This document shows positions 26,218-36,734 of a DNA stretch of 64,000 nt, piece by piece. The notes under the pieces were generated by a model. That model was not told the DNA's origin and did no database searches. It worked only from the letters and a program-made list of their open reading frames with translations. Numbering within the stretch: position 1 is the stretch's first letter; the number at the start of each line of letters is the position of its first letter. This DNA comes from Ustilaginoidea virens (lineage: Eukaryota > Ascomycota > Sordariomycetes > Hypocreales > Clavicipitaceae): the NCBI RefSeq assembly GCF_000687475.1, contig NC_057318.1:1922001-1986000 (forward strand), given 5' to 3'. A program made the translations under genes and the position numbers.

Positions 26218-27395
26218 AATAGACCTATACAGCCTTAAGATTAGATTTTGGACTTATAACCTTAATATCGTCTAATAATATATAAAAATAAAAAAAAAAC
26301 TAATCCTTTTCTTTTTTAGTAAAGCAATCTAATAAGTTTTAGCATTTATCTTTTATTTCTTAATAATTCTAGCCCTATTCTTATATTTTTAATTTCTATT
26401 ATTTTTACTACTTTTACCCTTATTAGCATTCCTTTACCCTACTATAGGATTTAATAGGGGGGTATATAGGGGAAGGGGGGGGACTATAAAATAATAGGGC
26501 AAAAAAGGTAGTAGCGGCATTAGCAGTATAATTAATAGATATTAACTTAGTATAGTATAGCTTAGGTATTTATAATAGGGCGTGATAGGTCTAGGGGGAT
26601 ATACTTATAATACTAGGCTAATAGTAATAGAACCGGCCTTAGTTAATAATACGATTATTAGTATAAAGGCCTAAAGTAAAGCTATACTAATATATAGGGA
26701 GGATACTAACTAAAGGGAAGTAGGCGGTATATAGGGTATAGGTATAATAGGGGTAACCTAATATATAAAGCTAATTATCGCTTCTACTATAATCTATATA
26801 TCTTATCGTTACTCTACGAGTAGTTATATAATAGGCGTTATAGAGTTGCTATTAGTCTATCGAGACCTAATAGTTAAAGTAGAAGGAATAATAATCGTTA
26901 TAGGTATAATAGGAGTCGACCTGCCGATATTAATAGCTAAAGTATATACAGAAAAGGCCATTATAGTATACTCTTACGCTATAGCCTATAGTTTATCCTA
27001 TTAATGATATAGTATATTAAACTTAGGGTAAAGATAGGCCTTTTGGCCTAAGATATCTTTTACTTTTAGATAGGCGGCCTCTTTAATACTTTATTTCTTC
27101 TATACTATATAGACAATATACTTTATTACCCATTATAGTTAGGGATTTATCGATATTATATACTTATACTAGATATACATCTTATATTTTTAATAGTATT
27201 AAATATAAGCCTAAGAGCAACTAGACTATGTATAGATAATATATTTTCTAGTATCTATAGTATACTATATGCAGGCGATATAGGTATACTCTACCTCCTC
27301 GATATTATTAGTATTTAATCCCTTAGAATCCCCCTAAATAAAAAACTCTCCTATAATATACTTCTTTTATAACTATTAATATAACGATCTAATAA
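26218..27395 (+). mobile_element. Gypsy-1 copy 2, 3' internal segment
   Basis: Matches copy 1 about 7363-8520, the region after the chromodomain. Interrupted at 27396 by LINE-1 copy D, whose TSD ATAACGATCTAATAA is at 27381-27395 and 53651-53665. No gene recognised here. Confidence 0.87.
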
Positions 27396-28639
27396 AAAAA
27401 AAAAAAAAACTTTCGCGATTTCGCCCGCACCTAGGTAGTAGTACGGAACTGCCTCTAAAATCAATTCTAATATTTCTAATCGCTTTTTCTCGTCTGCTTA
27501 CCCCCTTTGCCTATAGTATATTGCATCTAGGGAGTAGGCGCAATAGGCGCAAATAAAATAATAGATATCGATAGAGGGAATAGGGGCGGCATTGCATATA
27601 GCCGCTATAACCTAACTATTATAATTGCAAATAGTATGTAATATTACTAGACCGAGACCGAGCCTACCTAAAAGTAAATATAACCTATAGCCGATATTAT
27701 TAAAGACTTTATAAAAGAGCTATAAGACTATATCCCCCTAGTAGTACTAGAAAGAATACGAGAGGCTATAAACTTTATAATAAAAACCGCCTGGCAGGAG
27801 ACCGACCTAAGAAATATCTATACCCCTAATAGAACCTTAATGCAGATAATTAAAACTATAGTTAATAAGGCTATATAGAATCTCCTAAAGACCGCGCTAA
27901 CCCCTATTATATAGGCATCTATCGCTATATAAAGATATGCCGCTATTATACTATCCTAATATAGCCTAGCTCCCCTAATAGTATCCCCCTATATTTACCG
28001 TATAGTCCTTATTAAAGGAAATACTATTAGTAGAATCCTCTAAAATTATACCTTAATTAAAATCGTCGATATAATTAATAGAGCTACTACTAAGGGAGTA
28101 GTAATTATAGCCTATAGGCTTTATAATAATAATACGATTATTACCTTTAAAGAAGAAAAGGCAAGCTATATTATAGATATAGCCTAGGTCTGCCCCGCCT
28201 TTAGCTAAAAGGCAGAACTTAATTAATGCTTATTTAGTATTATTATTAAAAGTTTCCTAATTTACTATACTATAAATACTACAATAGAAGATATTTAATT
28301 AAATCTTATTAAAGCTAATAGAGAGGGCTTTACTAAAGTCTCTTTTTGCCGCCTTAGGGGGACTACAATATAAATGCCCTTAATTATAAGGGTCGACTCT
28401 ATCGACCTTACGAATAAGCTCTATAAGGCTAGTATTATATACTAAGTAGAGATATTTAAAGCCGAACTCTATAATGATACTATATATCCTTACTAATACT
28501 ATAATTGCTGTAAATTCGGCTATATTGCTGCATATTATATAGTAATAGCCTACTATAGCCGGTATAGTTCTAAATGCCACCTAGAGGGTAAATAAGGCTG
28601 CTTAGCTATAATATAGAACTAATATAAATCCTACTTTAA
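27396..28639 (+). mobile_element. LINE-1 copy D, 5' segment with ORF1 start
   Basis: Begins with a 14-nt A run then CTTTCGCGATTTCGC, the LINE-1 5' end. ORF1 starts at 27513 (ATG decayed to ATA) and runs to 28639. It continues at 41654 after the copy F insertion and stops at 42036-42038, 1512 nt in total as in copy E. Strongly RIP-mutated. Confidence 0.88.
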
Positions 28640-29878
28640 AATCCGGCATTTTCACCTGCGATTTCGCCCGCACCTAGGTAGCGGCACGGAACCGTCTCTA
28701 AAATCAATTCTAATAATCCTAACCGCTTCCTCTCGTCTATTTACCCCCCTCGCCTATAGCGTATTACGTCTAGGGAATAGGCGCAGCAGGCGCGAACGAA
28801 GTGATAGATATCGATAGAAGGAATAAAGGCGGCATTATATATAGCCGCTATAACCCTACCACCACGATCGCGAATAGCATATAGTATAACCAGACCGAAA
28901 CTAAGCCTGCCTAAGAGCGGAAGCGATTTACTATTATTATAATTAAAAAATCGATAAAAGAGCTCTAGGATTATATCCCCCTAATAATACTAGGACGAGT
29001 ACAAGAAATTATAGAAACTATAGCCGATGCAGCCTATAGTAAGGCCACCCTAGACCCTATTAGTACCCTTATCGATATAATTTTAAAGACTATCGAAAAA
29101 GCCGTTAAATCGGCCCTTTAGGATATCCTAAAATAGGCGCCGGCTACCACCTAGGCAAATATCGCGGCATAAGGATATACTGCTACTACTATACTACCCT
29201 AATATACTATCGCTCCCCTTCCGGTCCTGCCATATATCTATAAGGAAATTTTAATTAAAGGCAATAGTATTAGTAAGGTCTTATATAACTAAACACCGAT
29301 CGAAATTATAGATACTATTAATAGAGCTACTACTAGGAATGCTATAGTCGCAGTATGCAGGCTATATAATGGCAATACTATCGTCACCTTTATAGAAAAA
29401 GCAGTAAAAAGTCTTATCGCTAATATAACTTAGGTCCGACCTACCTTTAGGTAAGAAGTAGAACTAAACCGATGCTTATTCAGTCTTATTATTAAAAATT
29501 TCCCTACTAGCTATATAGCGAATATCGCAATTAAAGAAATCTATTAAAACCTTACTAAAGCGAATGGAGAAGGCTTTATTAAAGCCTCCCCCCGCTACCT
29601 ATATAAGACCGCTATACATACGCCTCTAATTATAGGCGTAAACTCTATTAACTTTACTAATAAGCTCTATAAGTCTGGTATTATTTACTAGGTAGAGATA
29701 TTCGAAGCTGAACCTTATAATAATGCCTTATACCCTAAATAGTACTATAACTACTTTAAGTTTGGATATATTGCGGCCTACTATATAGCGGCCCTATAGT
29801 GCGGCCGATATGGCGTAGAAAGGCACCCGGAAGAGGAGTAGGCCTGCCTAATAGTCTCCTACGGATAAAAGGAGTTAT
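28640..29878 (+). mobile_element. LINE-1 copy F (divergent subfamily), 5' segment with ORF1
   Basis: Inserted in copy D; TSD ATAAATCCTACTTTAA at 28624-28639, with one T/C difference at 41638-41653. Shares the CGATTTCGCCCGCACC 5' motif but diverges clearly elsewhere, so it is a second LINE-1 subfamily. ORF1 starts near 28756 and continues after copy E at 36284 to 36738; it is about 22 codons longer than in the other copies. Confidence 0.85.
29865..29878. repeat. target-site duplication of LINE-1 copy E
   Basis: ATAAAAGGAGTTAT here and at 36270-36283, identical. Joining them restores the ORF1 frame of copy F. Confidence 0.93.
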
Positions 29879-29899
29879 TATTATTATTATTAAAATACG

Positions 29900-29992
29900 C
29901 TAGAGGCTATTTAGAGCTAAATAACCTATCTAGTACTTCTATAAAGATAATTCGGAAGGGAAAAACCCGGTAGCCAGGGGGAAAACCCTTCC
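29900..29992 (-). other. paired 3'-terminal hairpins of LINE-1
   Basis: Next to the tail: CTAG (29900-29903) plus GGCTATTTAG (29905-29914) pair with CTAAATAACC (29917-29926) plus CTAG (29930-29933). Further in, GGAAGGG (29954-29960) pairs with CCCTTCC (29986-29992) around a CCCGG/CCAGGGGG core. LINE reverse transcriptases often recognise 3' stem-loops, and both hairpins have counterparts in LINE-2, so these are probable template-recognition structures. Confidence 0.65.
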
Positions 29993-30548
29993 TGCGTTCT
30001 TGATTTCTACTTTTTGTCGCCCCGCAGCGGGGGCGGCGGGTATCCGGTGCGTGAGAGAGTAGGGTGCGCAACCGCTCAGGACCATATCTGGCGGTATTGC
30101 ATGGGAAGAGTGCGAGTGAGAAGTCCCGGAGTATCGGGTCCGGGTCGGTGGTCTTGTCGGGTGAGAGGTGAGGGGAGGGTGAGGCCGGGGGGGTAGGGCC
30201 AGCGGCGCGCTCGCGACGGGCGTGTTCTCGTCGGGCGCGTGTCTGTGGTGGCTCGGGCGCTTCTCGGTATGCGTCAATTTTTGGTCGGAAGAGAAAGTGA
30301 GCCGACTCTGAAGGTTGAAGCGGGCAGCCTTAGGCACTGCGTTAGTATATAGGTCAGCGATGCCCCCCGACTTGGTGCCTTTTCTTCCTTTCTTCTTTTC
30401 CTCCGTGGCGCCAATTTCAAAGTATGTGATGACCCCTCTATCGCGGTGCGGGGCCGGTGCTGACCCTGTTAGCAGAACGGCAGCAGCAGCAGCGACAACA
30501 GCAGCAGCAATAATAATAACAGCAAGAACAACAACAGCAAAAACAACG

Positions 30549-31310
30549 ATGCCTAAGCGGTCGGCGACACTAGACAAGGGGGTGAGTGCGGATCTTGCGC
30601 GCGGCGGAACCGCAGCTGACCCTTGTGTGGTAGCCCGGCGAACTGCGCGCATGGCCTTGCGGGCCATGTCTGACGCGCTCGGAAGATCCCGAGCATAGAT
30701 GCCGCAGCCAACAAGGTATAGACCGGGTCGTACCCGCTCTCTAGCGAGGCTGACATAGGCAGGGACCGGTGCGGCCTGCTATCCCTGCGCCCTGGCGGGC
30801 AAGACGTGCGTGCCCCTGGAAAGGACCCCTGGGAACCGGGTCCCGGTGCAAGAACTCCTGGACGCGCAGGAGACCATTGCCGGGGGGATAGAGGTGCGTT
30901 TTCGATTCGTGTGCGGCGCGGGTCACCGGCTGACTATCTTTGCCTTTTAGGTGGACGACTACAAGGCCCTCTAGCAGAGGGCCAAACAGGCGTCCGCCTC
31001 TCGGGGGCGTGGTCGGGCGGCGGCAGTGGCGGCGGCGGCGGCGGTAGGGGGCCTTAGCGCTCCTGGGGCAACCCGGGAGATGCTGGACCTCGAAGAGAGG
31101 AAGGTCCTCGCCTTGGAACGATAGGCCCGCGCCCAAGAGGATATCGCCGTGTCGTTGCGGGTTTTCCTGGCCCGGGAGGGGGGGGAGGGGGCTTCGGAGG
31201 GGGGGCAGGACGGGGACGATGGGGACGAGGGGGGGGAGGGCAGCGGGGGGAGTGAGGGGGGGGAGGGGAAGGAGGATGCCCCCGATGCTGAAATGATAAT
31301 CGTCGACTAG
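30549..31310 (+). pseudogene. antisense, four-exon zinc-cluster-like gene of LINE-1 (near-intact, copy E)
   Basis: Runs against the LINE and converges on ORF2. Exons: 30549-30581, 30634-30715, 30763-30893, 30951-31310. Introns of 52, 47 and 57 nt start GTGAGT, GTATAG and GTGCGT, end in AG, and each has GCTGAC as branch site (30615, 30749, 30929). The spliced frame gives 201 residues: MPKRSATLDKG; then a six-cysteine block (WPCGPCL, RC, ACYPCALAGKTC) spaced C-x2-C-x10-C-x9-C-x2-C-x6-C; an Ala/Arg-rich linker; a short coiled coil (LDLEERKVLALER); and an acidic Gly/Glu/Asp tail. Exons 1-3 are open; exon 4 has TAG at 30972 and 31122, both explicable as CAG or TGG changed by RIP. The pattern recalls fungal Zn2Cys6 clusters but the third spacing is longer. 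The frame, cysteines and intron positions recur in other copies and in LINE-2. Function unknown; a DNA- or RNA-binding accessory protein is a guess. An overlapping sense frame (30667-29939) is judged a shadow. Confidence 0.78.
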
Positions 31311-31486
31311 TTTTGGCCCGCGGGGCCTAAGAGACTTGCTTGTTCCTGGGGCTCCTCGTTCGCGCTTCGGGATTGCCGTGAATGTTGTGCGGGGGCTGCG
31401 CGGGGGTGTTCGGTGGCGCCTCTGGCTATGCTATGTTGGAGGGATTGGGCGAGCCGGAATTGGTCGAGTCGGTCGATGCTGAGTAT

Positions 31487-34400
31487 CTAGCGAGCGATCG
31501 TTTGTGCGAGGCGTGGTTTGTCGAGTGCAATAGATATACCGTATCGGTCGCGAAGCAAGCTAGGGCCGGGACCGGACCCGAGGAGTGTGTGCCTTTGTCT
31601 GCGGTACTTCGGATAGGAGAGGATAATATGGTAGAGGTCTTCCGGGCCTTCCCTGCAGCGGCAGAGAGGTGATGGCACTGAGGGAACTCGTTGGAGGCAG
31701 AGGAAGGAGTTGAGGCCGATTTTTTCCGTGCGAAGTTGGGTAAGTATCGCCGATTCATGCTTCTGTAGACCTTCGTGCAGTCGGGTCATTTTCGCTATGG
31801 ATTGGAAGTCTGGTGCCCTCTCGGCCGCTGGGGTCCCATGCCGGGGGCGTCTCGCCCTTGCTGCTGCCCGGTTGCTCTGCCATCGGTCGTGCCAATCTTT
31901 TGCTAGTCGCTCTTCGGCCGGGAGCTGGCTGGGGTCGGGATCGGGGAACGGTATATAGGCTGGGGGTCCTTGGTAACCCTTCCTTCGTTGGCGTTGGAGC
32001 ATTGCCGCTACCGCTGCTGATGCGCGGTTAATCTTGTCGGTCATGCCCGTCTTATCCATTCTTTTAAGGAATCGCTGGTGGATATAGTTGAGGTAGAGGT
32101 CAATCGGGGGCGTGGCCGCCTCGGTCTCGAGGGTGTCTAGCGGTGTGGCCTTGAAGGCCCCGGTAACTGTGCGGAGGCAGGCTGACTGTTCCGTGGCTAG
32201 GGATTTTGCGATGCCTTTCGCCACCCCTCCGGGGGCGGTGGGGGTATGCCATACCCCCGCGCCGAAGGCGATAGAGGTCCGGATAACCTGCGTGTAGACC
32301 AGGCGTGCTTCCCGGTATTGGCAGCCCTAGGTTGAGGCCGCTATTACCGTGAGCGCGAGTCGCTGCCGCTCGAGTTTCTTTGCGATCTTAATGCGGTGTT
32401 CCCTCCATTTTAGCTTGCGGTGGATTTCGACTCCTAGGAACCTGGCATGCTGCTTCGGCTGGATCGTTGCGGTCCCGAGCCGTACCACGGTCTCGTCCGC
32501 CTTGTGTGCGCGGGTGAAATGGATAAGCTCGCTTTTGCCGGGGTTGAAGTTGAGTCCGGCTTGCTTAGACCAGCTGTCGCAGATAAGCCACGCTTTCTCG
32601 AGTAGCGCCCTCGTCTCCCCTGTGTCTCTCCCGTAGGCTATAATATTTGTATCGTCGGCGAAGCCTAGTGTGATAGTTGAGGCTACCTCTTGCAGCCTCT
32701 CGTAGAGCGGCGTGATATAGACGAGGAAGAGGATAGGGGAGAGGGGGGACCCTTGTGGTACCCCGGCGGTAATCGGCAATTTCTCTGTAAGCTGTCCCTC
32801 GAAGTGGATCTGTGCCGTTCGCGAATCGGTAAAGCCGCGTACCCACGCTGCGAGCTATGGCGGGAGCCCTTTATCGAGGAGTAGGTGGATAAGGCGGGTG
32901 TAGTTGACTGTGTCGAATGCTGCTGATATGTCTAGTTGAAGGAGCGAGGCGATCCCGCCGTGGTGCCAGGTCGTGCGAATAATCTCCACTAGCGTGCTCA
33001 GTGCTGCATCGGTTGACCGGTTTGCCCTGTTACCCATTTGAAGATCCGGAAGGAGGTTGCCCTCCTCGAGGGCGGCGGTGAGCCGCCTTGCGACCGCGGC
33101 TTCCATAACCTTCCCTACCAGGTTGAGTAACGATATTGGTCTCCATCCTCCTGCCTTTAAGTATTCCTCAGGCCTTTTCCCAGGCTTCCGTAGTACCACT
33201 ACTCTGGCCTCCCGGAACTGGGCCGGGTAGTACCCGATGCGGCATATTTCGTTGAGGAGGTGTATCAGGGTTTGAACGAGTGGAGGGCCACATGCTTTAA
33301 GGAATCCTGCCGGGAGCCCGTCGGGGCCTGGTGTTTTCCAGCCTGCTATATTGCGTAATGCGGTGCGTACCTCTTCGTATGTAAAGGAGTCTGTGGAGGG
33401 GAATGCGGCGGTAGCAAGCTGGGGGAACGTCGGGTCGGGGATATCGTCATAAGTAGCCTGGGAGGTAGGGAAGAACCGTTGGGCGAGTACTCGTGCTTTA
33501 TCTTCGTGCGTTGTTGCCTTTGGGCCTGGGCCGCTTCGTTCTAGCGGGGGGATCTCTCTTGATTCGGGCGGGAGGCCGCTGCGCAGGCGAGCCCATTTCT
33601 CCAGGGACTATAGGTCGGCATTCTGGGCGGTTGCTTTATTAAGGGCCTCTCGCCATGACCGGCGCCGTTCCTCCTGGATAATACGGGACTGGGTCGCTCC
33701 CGCTTCTTGGGCGGCGCTGAGGTTCTCCGGGGTACGGCGTGCTGCCCATTTTCGGTAGGCCTTTTTTGCTGCTGTTTGGGCCATTTTAGCGCGGGGGTTC
33801 TACCAGGGCTCCGCACCGGGAGCTTTGGGTGCCCTCTTTGGTGCCGTGATGTCGGCGATACTCTGGAGTTGGCCAGTAAGCCATTCGGCGTATATATCTA
33901 TCTCAGCGGGGGAGCGGAGCGGGGCCCTAGCGTAGCAGGTGGTAAGTCGGTTTTTTGCTTCGGCTTGGGCGAGGTATCGGTCGAGGGACTTCCAGCTGTT
34001 CTTCAAGGGGGGGGCTTTTACGCAATGGTTATCGGTCTCGATGCGTATAAGCTGGGGGATATGGTCGGACCCAGTGAGGTCGGCGTTTCTAAGATATTCG
34101 ACTGTGATATCCGGTGTGACCTATGCATGGTCGATAGTGCTACTTCTCTTCCCTGGGGCCCTCCTCGTTACCTCGCCGCGAGGAGTGACTAGCCCGAGCC
34201 GCCACTGTGTCGTGAGTTCAAAGAGAGTGTCGATGCCAGGCGAGGTCCTGTCTAGGCTATCCTAGAGAGGGTGGTGCATATTGAAGTCTCCAACAAAGGC
34301 ACTGCGGGGGCGGGGTGGGAGCTCAGCGAGCGCGGTAAGGGGGGTTGTCTAGTTTGGCTCGTGGCCCGGGGAGTAGACAGAATAGATATCGGTGCTTAGT

Positions 34401-34651
34401 AGGGAAATCTTACACCAGTCGGTCCCTTTTTCACTGGACCACGTGCCGGGCCCGTGCCGCTTATGGATATATATCGCTGTTCTCCCGCTGTGTGCTGCTA
34501 ATGTGTATCTTCCGAGGCTGGGGCTTGGCGGGGTCTGACCGGGCGCGGCGGGTTCTTGGATCGCTATAACGTCGGGCTCGCGCTGGTAACAGAGTGCCAG
34601 TCTTACGAGGGTGGTTTTCTTCTGTGTATTCCAGTAGAGGACTGTTATTAT
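31487..34651 (-). pseudogene. LINE-1 copy E ORF2: APE endonuclease, reverse transcriptase, Cys/His finger
   Basis: One frame of 1054 codons with seven TAGs (34349, 34262, 34121, 33800, 33608, 32855, 32327; lowest base given). N-terminal APE-type endonuclease: IQEP (Glu about residue 33), VGDFNMHHPL, STIDHA and GSDH. RT: RPISLLNLVGKVME, LQLDISAAFDTVN, GVPQGSPLSPILFL and GFADDTN (catalytic pair near residue 666). C-terminal region typical of fungal LINEs (LTQLRTEKIGLNSFL), then CRC-x8-H-x4-Y at residues 997-1013. The Tyr is a RIP-changed Cys, since copies C and F keep Cys there. No RNase H. It would nick target DNA and prime reverse transcription of its own RNA. No ATG precedes the endonuclease; start set at the ATA overlapping the ORF1 stop. 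Confidence 0.93.
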
Positions 34652-36159
34652 GCAGATGGTCGCGAGGGGGTTGGTGGCGGCGGCATATTAGAGGTGGCTG
34701 TGGGTTGGGCGTCCGGGGCAGGCGCGGTCGCGCTATGGTCTTGCGCGGGGGCGGCTCGGAGGAAAGCGGTGATGCTGCTGTCGGCCCTGATGCGGGGGGT
34801 CCTATTAACGCTTCCTATTGGTCGGCCTCGTTTCCGGGGGGAGGGCTCGCGCGGGGGAGATCCGCTGGCTGCGCGGCGGCGGCCCCGATCCGCGATTGGG
34901 ATAGCATTGGCGTCTGATGCCATATGCGAGGCGAAGAGCCTCGGTCTATCGCTATAGGAATTTCTAGCTTTTTCCCATTGTTCATTCGCCACTTTGCAAA
35001 GGCGGGACCACGCCGGGTGGGATCCGTGGCAGTTGAGGCAGGATTCGCGTTGGTTCTGTGTGGTAGCTGGGCAGCTTTGATCGCCATCCGGGTGGCGTTC
35101 GGATCCGCACCGGCCGCAGCGGGCTGCCGCTGCGCAGTACGCAGCGATATGACCGAATTTAAAGCAATTGTAGCACTGGCGAGGGTGTATGGCATCGTTA
35201 TACGGTTCGGCTTCAAATATCTCTGCTTGGTACACAATGCCGGCTTTGCAAAGCTTGTTTGCAAGGTCGATGGAGTCTACCCCTATGATTAGGGGCGCCC
35301 GCGTTGCGGTCCCCCTGGGGCGGCGAGGGGAGACCCTGGTGAAGCCCTCTCTATTGGCTTTGGTGAGATTCGACCGGATGTCTTCTATTGCGGCGTTCGC
35401 GGTATGGTAGATCGGGAAGCTTTTAACGATGATACTGAATGAGCGTCGATTGGGTTCCGCCTCCTGGCCGAAGGCGGGGCGTACCTAGGTCGTATCCGTG
35501 GCATACTTCGCTTTTTCTTCTTTGAAGGTGACGATCGTATCGCCACTGTGGAGCCTGCGGGCCGCGACCGCTGCTCCCTCGGCGGTAGCCCTATTGACTG
35601 CGTCAACGATTTCGATTGGGGTGCGGTTTTGGAGGATTTCGCTTATAGTGTTTCCTTTAATAAGGACTTCGCGGTGGATACGGGGGGGTACCGTAAGGGG
35701 AGCTGGGCTGCGTTGGGGTGGTACGGCGGCTGCGAGCCCTCGTGCGGCGATAGATGCCCACGTGGCAGGGGCTGCAGCAGGTTTTGGGAGATTCTGTATA
35801 GCCTTGTTAACTGCGGTCTCGATCGTCTGTGTGAGGGTTCCGATGGGGGTGCAGATATTGCCCGGGTCGGCCTCTTGCCGGGCAGTCTCTGCCACAAAGT
35901 TTATGGCCTCTCGCACTCTTCCTAGTACCGCTGGGGGAATATGGTCCTGAAGCTCTTTTATGAAATCTGTGATAACATCGGCTACTGGTCGCTTCCGCCC
36001 CTGGGCAGGTTCGGTCTCGGTCTGGTTGCACTGCGTGCTGTTCGCGATCGTGGTGTTAGGGTTGTGGCGGCTGTGTGCCATGCCGCCCCTATTCCCTCTG
36101 TCGACATCCATCACTTCATCCGCGCCCGCCGCGCCCACTCCCTGGACGCGATGCGCCAT
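34648..36159 (-). pseudogene. LINE-1 copy E ORF1: gag-like RNA-binding protein with three CCHC knuckles
   Basis: 503 codons from ATG 36157-36159 to TAA, with one internal TAG at 35485-35487 following ATDTT; otherwise open. The N-terminal half contains Ala-rich and charged segments (ATWASIAARG) and the conserved NRTPIEIVDAVNRA/GDTIVTFKEE block. The C-terminal half has CYNCFKFGHIAAYC, CGRCGSERH...SC and CLNCHGSH...LC, typical of LINE ORF1 nucleic-acid chaperones. A basic PRKRGRPIGS tail follows. Probably binds the element RNA in a ribonucleoprotein with ORF2. The single TAG suits CAG or TGG altered by RIP. Confidence 0.93.
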
Positions 36160-36269
36160 AGGTGAGGGGGGTAAACGGACGAGAAAAAGCGATTGGAAAT
36201 GTTAGAATTGATTTTAGAGGCGGTTCCGTGCCGCTACCTAGGTGCGGGCGAAATCGCGAAAGTTTTTTT
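36160..36269 (-). promoter_or_regulatory. LINE-1 5' UTR and probable internal promoter
   Basis: 110 nt from the 5' end to the ORF1 ATG, beginning A7 then CTTTCGCGATTTCGCC. The CGCGATTTCGCCCGCACCT block is shared by the 5' ends of copies B, D, E, F, H and LINE-2, even where the ORFs differ, which fits an internal promoter or initiation signal. No experimental support. Confidence 0.5.
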
Positions 36270-36734
36270 ATAAAAGGAGTTATACCTTAATTATAAAGGC
36301 CCGCACCTGGTATAATCCCGCCTCTATAGAACCTTAAACGAGCAATAAAAATCAGCTAGGAATTCTTATATTAGCCGACTTAGGCTCTTTATAGCGCTTT
36401 TTATAATATCTATAAATGCCACTCCTATCGCAGAATAGAACCGATATAAAGTAGCTAATGCCTCGCCCCTAAGGGAACCGATTAAGCGCATTATCTTAAG
36501 AGGATCCTCCCTATATAAATATAGCCGCCGCCCTAGCTAAGGGGGCTCTATCTCTAGAGGAATATTTAACGCCAGACTAAATTATATCCTTACTATATTC
36601 TTATAACCGGTCCTAATGCTAGGATAGACTAGGACCCTATCGGCCTTAGAACCTATACCTACTTTAGCCCCGACCTCTACCTCTACTATAACTACTAATA
36701 TACCGCTACTACCGACCCCTATGCACCTATCTAT

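Larger units (their letters stand above)
29879..36269 (-). mobile_element. LINE-1 copy E, full length, least RIP-mutated
   Basis: 6391 bp, reverse orientation. From its 5' end (36269): 110-nt 5' UTR, ORF1, ORF2, 1.6-kb 3' region holding a convergent spliced gene, two hairpins and a (TAA)n tail at 29879-29892. Flanked by a perfect 14-bp TSD. CG-rich and retaining CA/TG, unlike its host copy F, so it is the youngest full-length insertion. All 10 internal stops in its three genes are TAG. Its ORFs group it with fungal Tad1/I-like LINEs; no RNase H domain is seen after the RT. Confidence 0.95.

Noticed and set aside
29939..30667. 242-codon open frame on the minus strand in the LINE-1 3' region
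   Set aside because: Overlaps exons 1 and 2 of the antisense gene. Its hydrophobic stretch comes from a GCA/GTT-like microsatellite, the frame is not open in other copies, and it lacks any recognisable domain.
30696..30698. TAG as an internal stop splitting the antisense gene (unspliced reading)
   Set aside because: In the spliced model this triplet lies in another phase inside exon 2. Unspliced reading also meets a TAG near 30756 that is conserved in all copies checked, which falls inside intron 2.
30972..31124. TAG codons as reassigned amber codons
   Set aside because: All stops in copy E are TAG, but the surrounding copies show the full RIP spectrum including TAA and Cys-to-Tyr changes. 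Light RIP explains the bias without a code change.
31382..31672. 96-codon + strand open frame
   Set aside because: Antisense shadow of the ORF2 C-terminus. No conserved splice to the antisense gene was seen and it is broken in other copies, although a further exon cannot be fully excluded.
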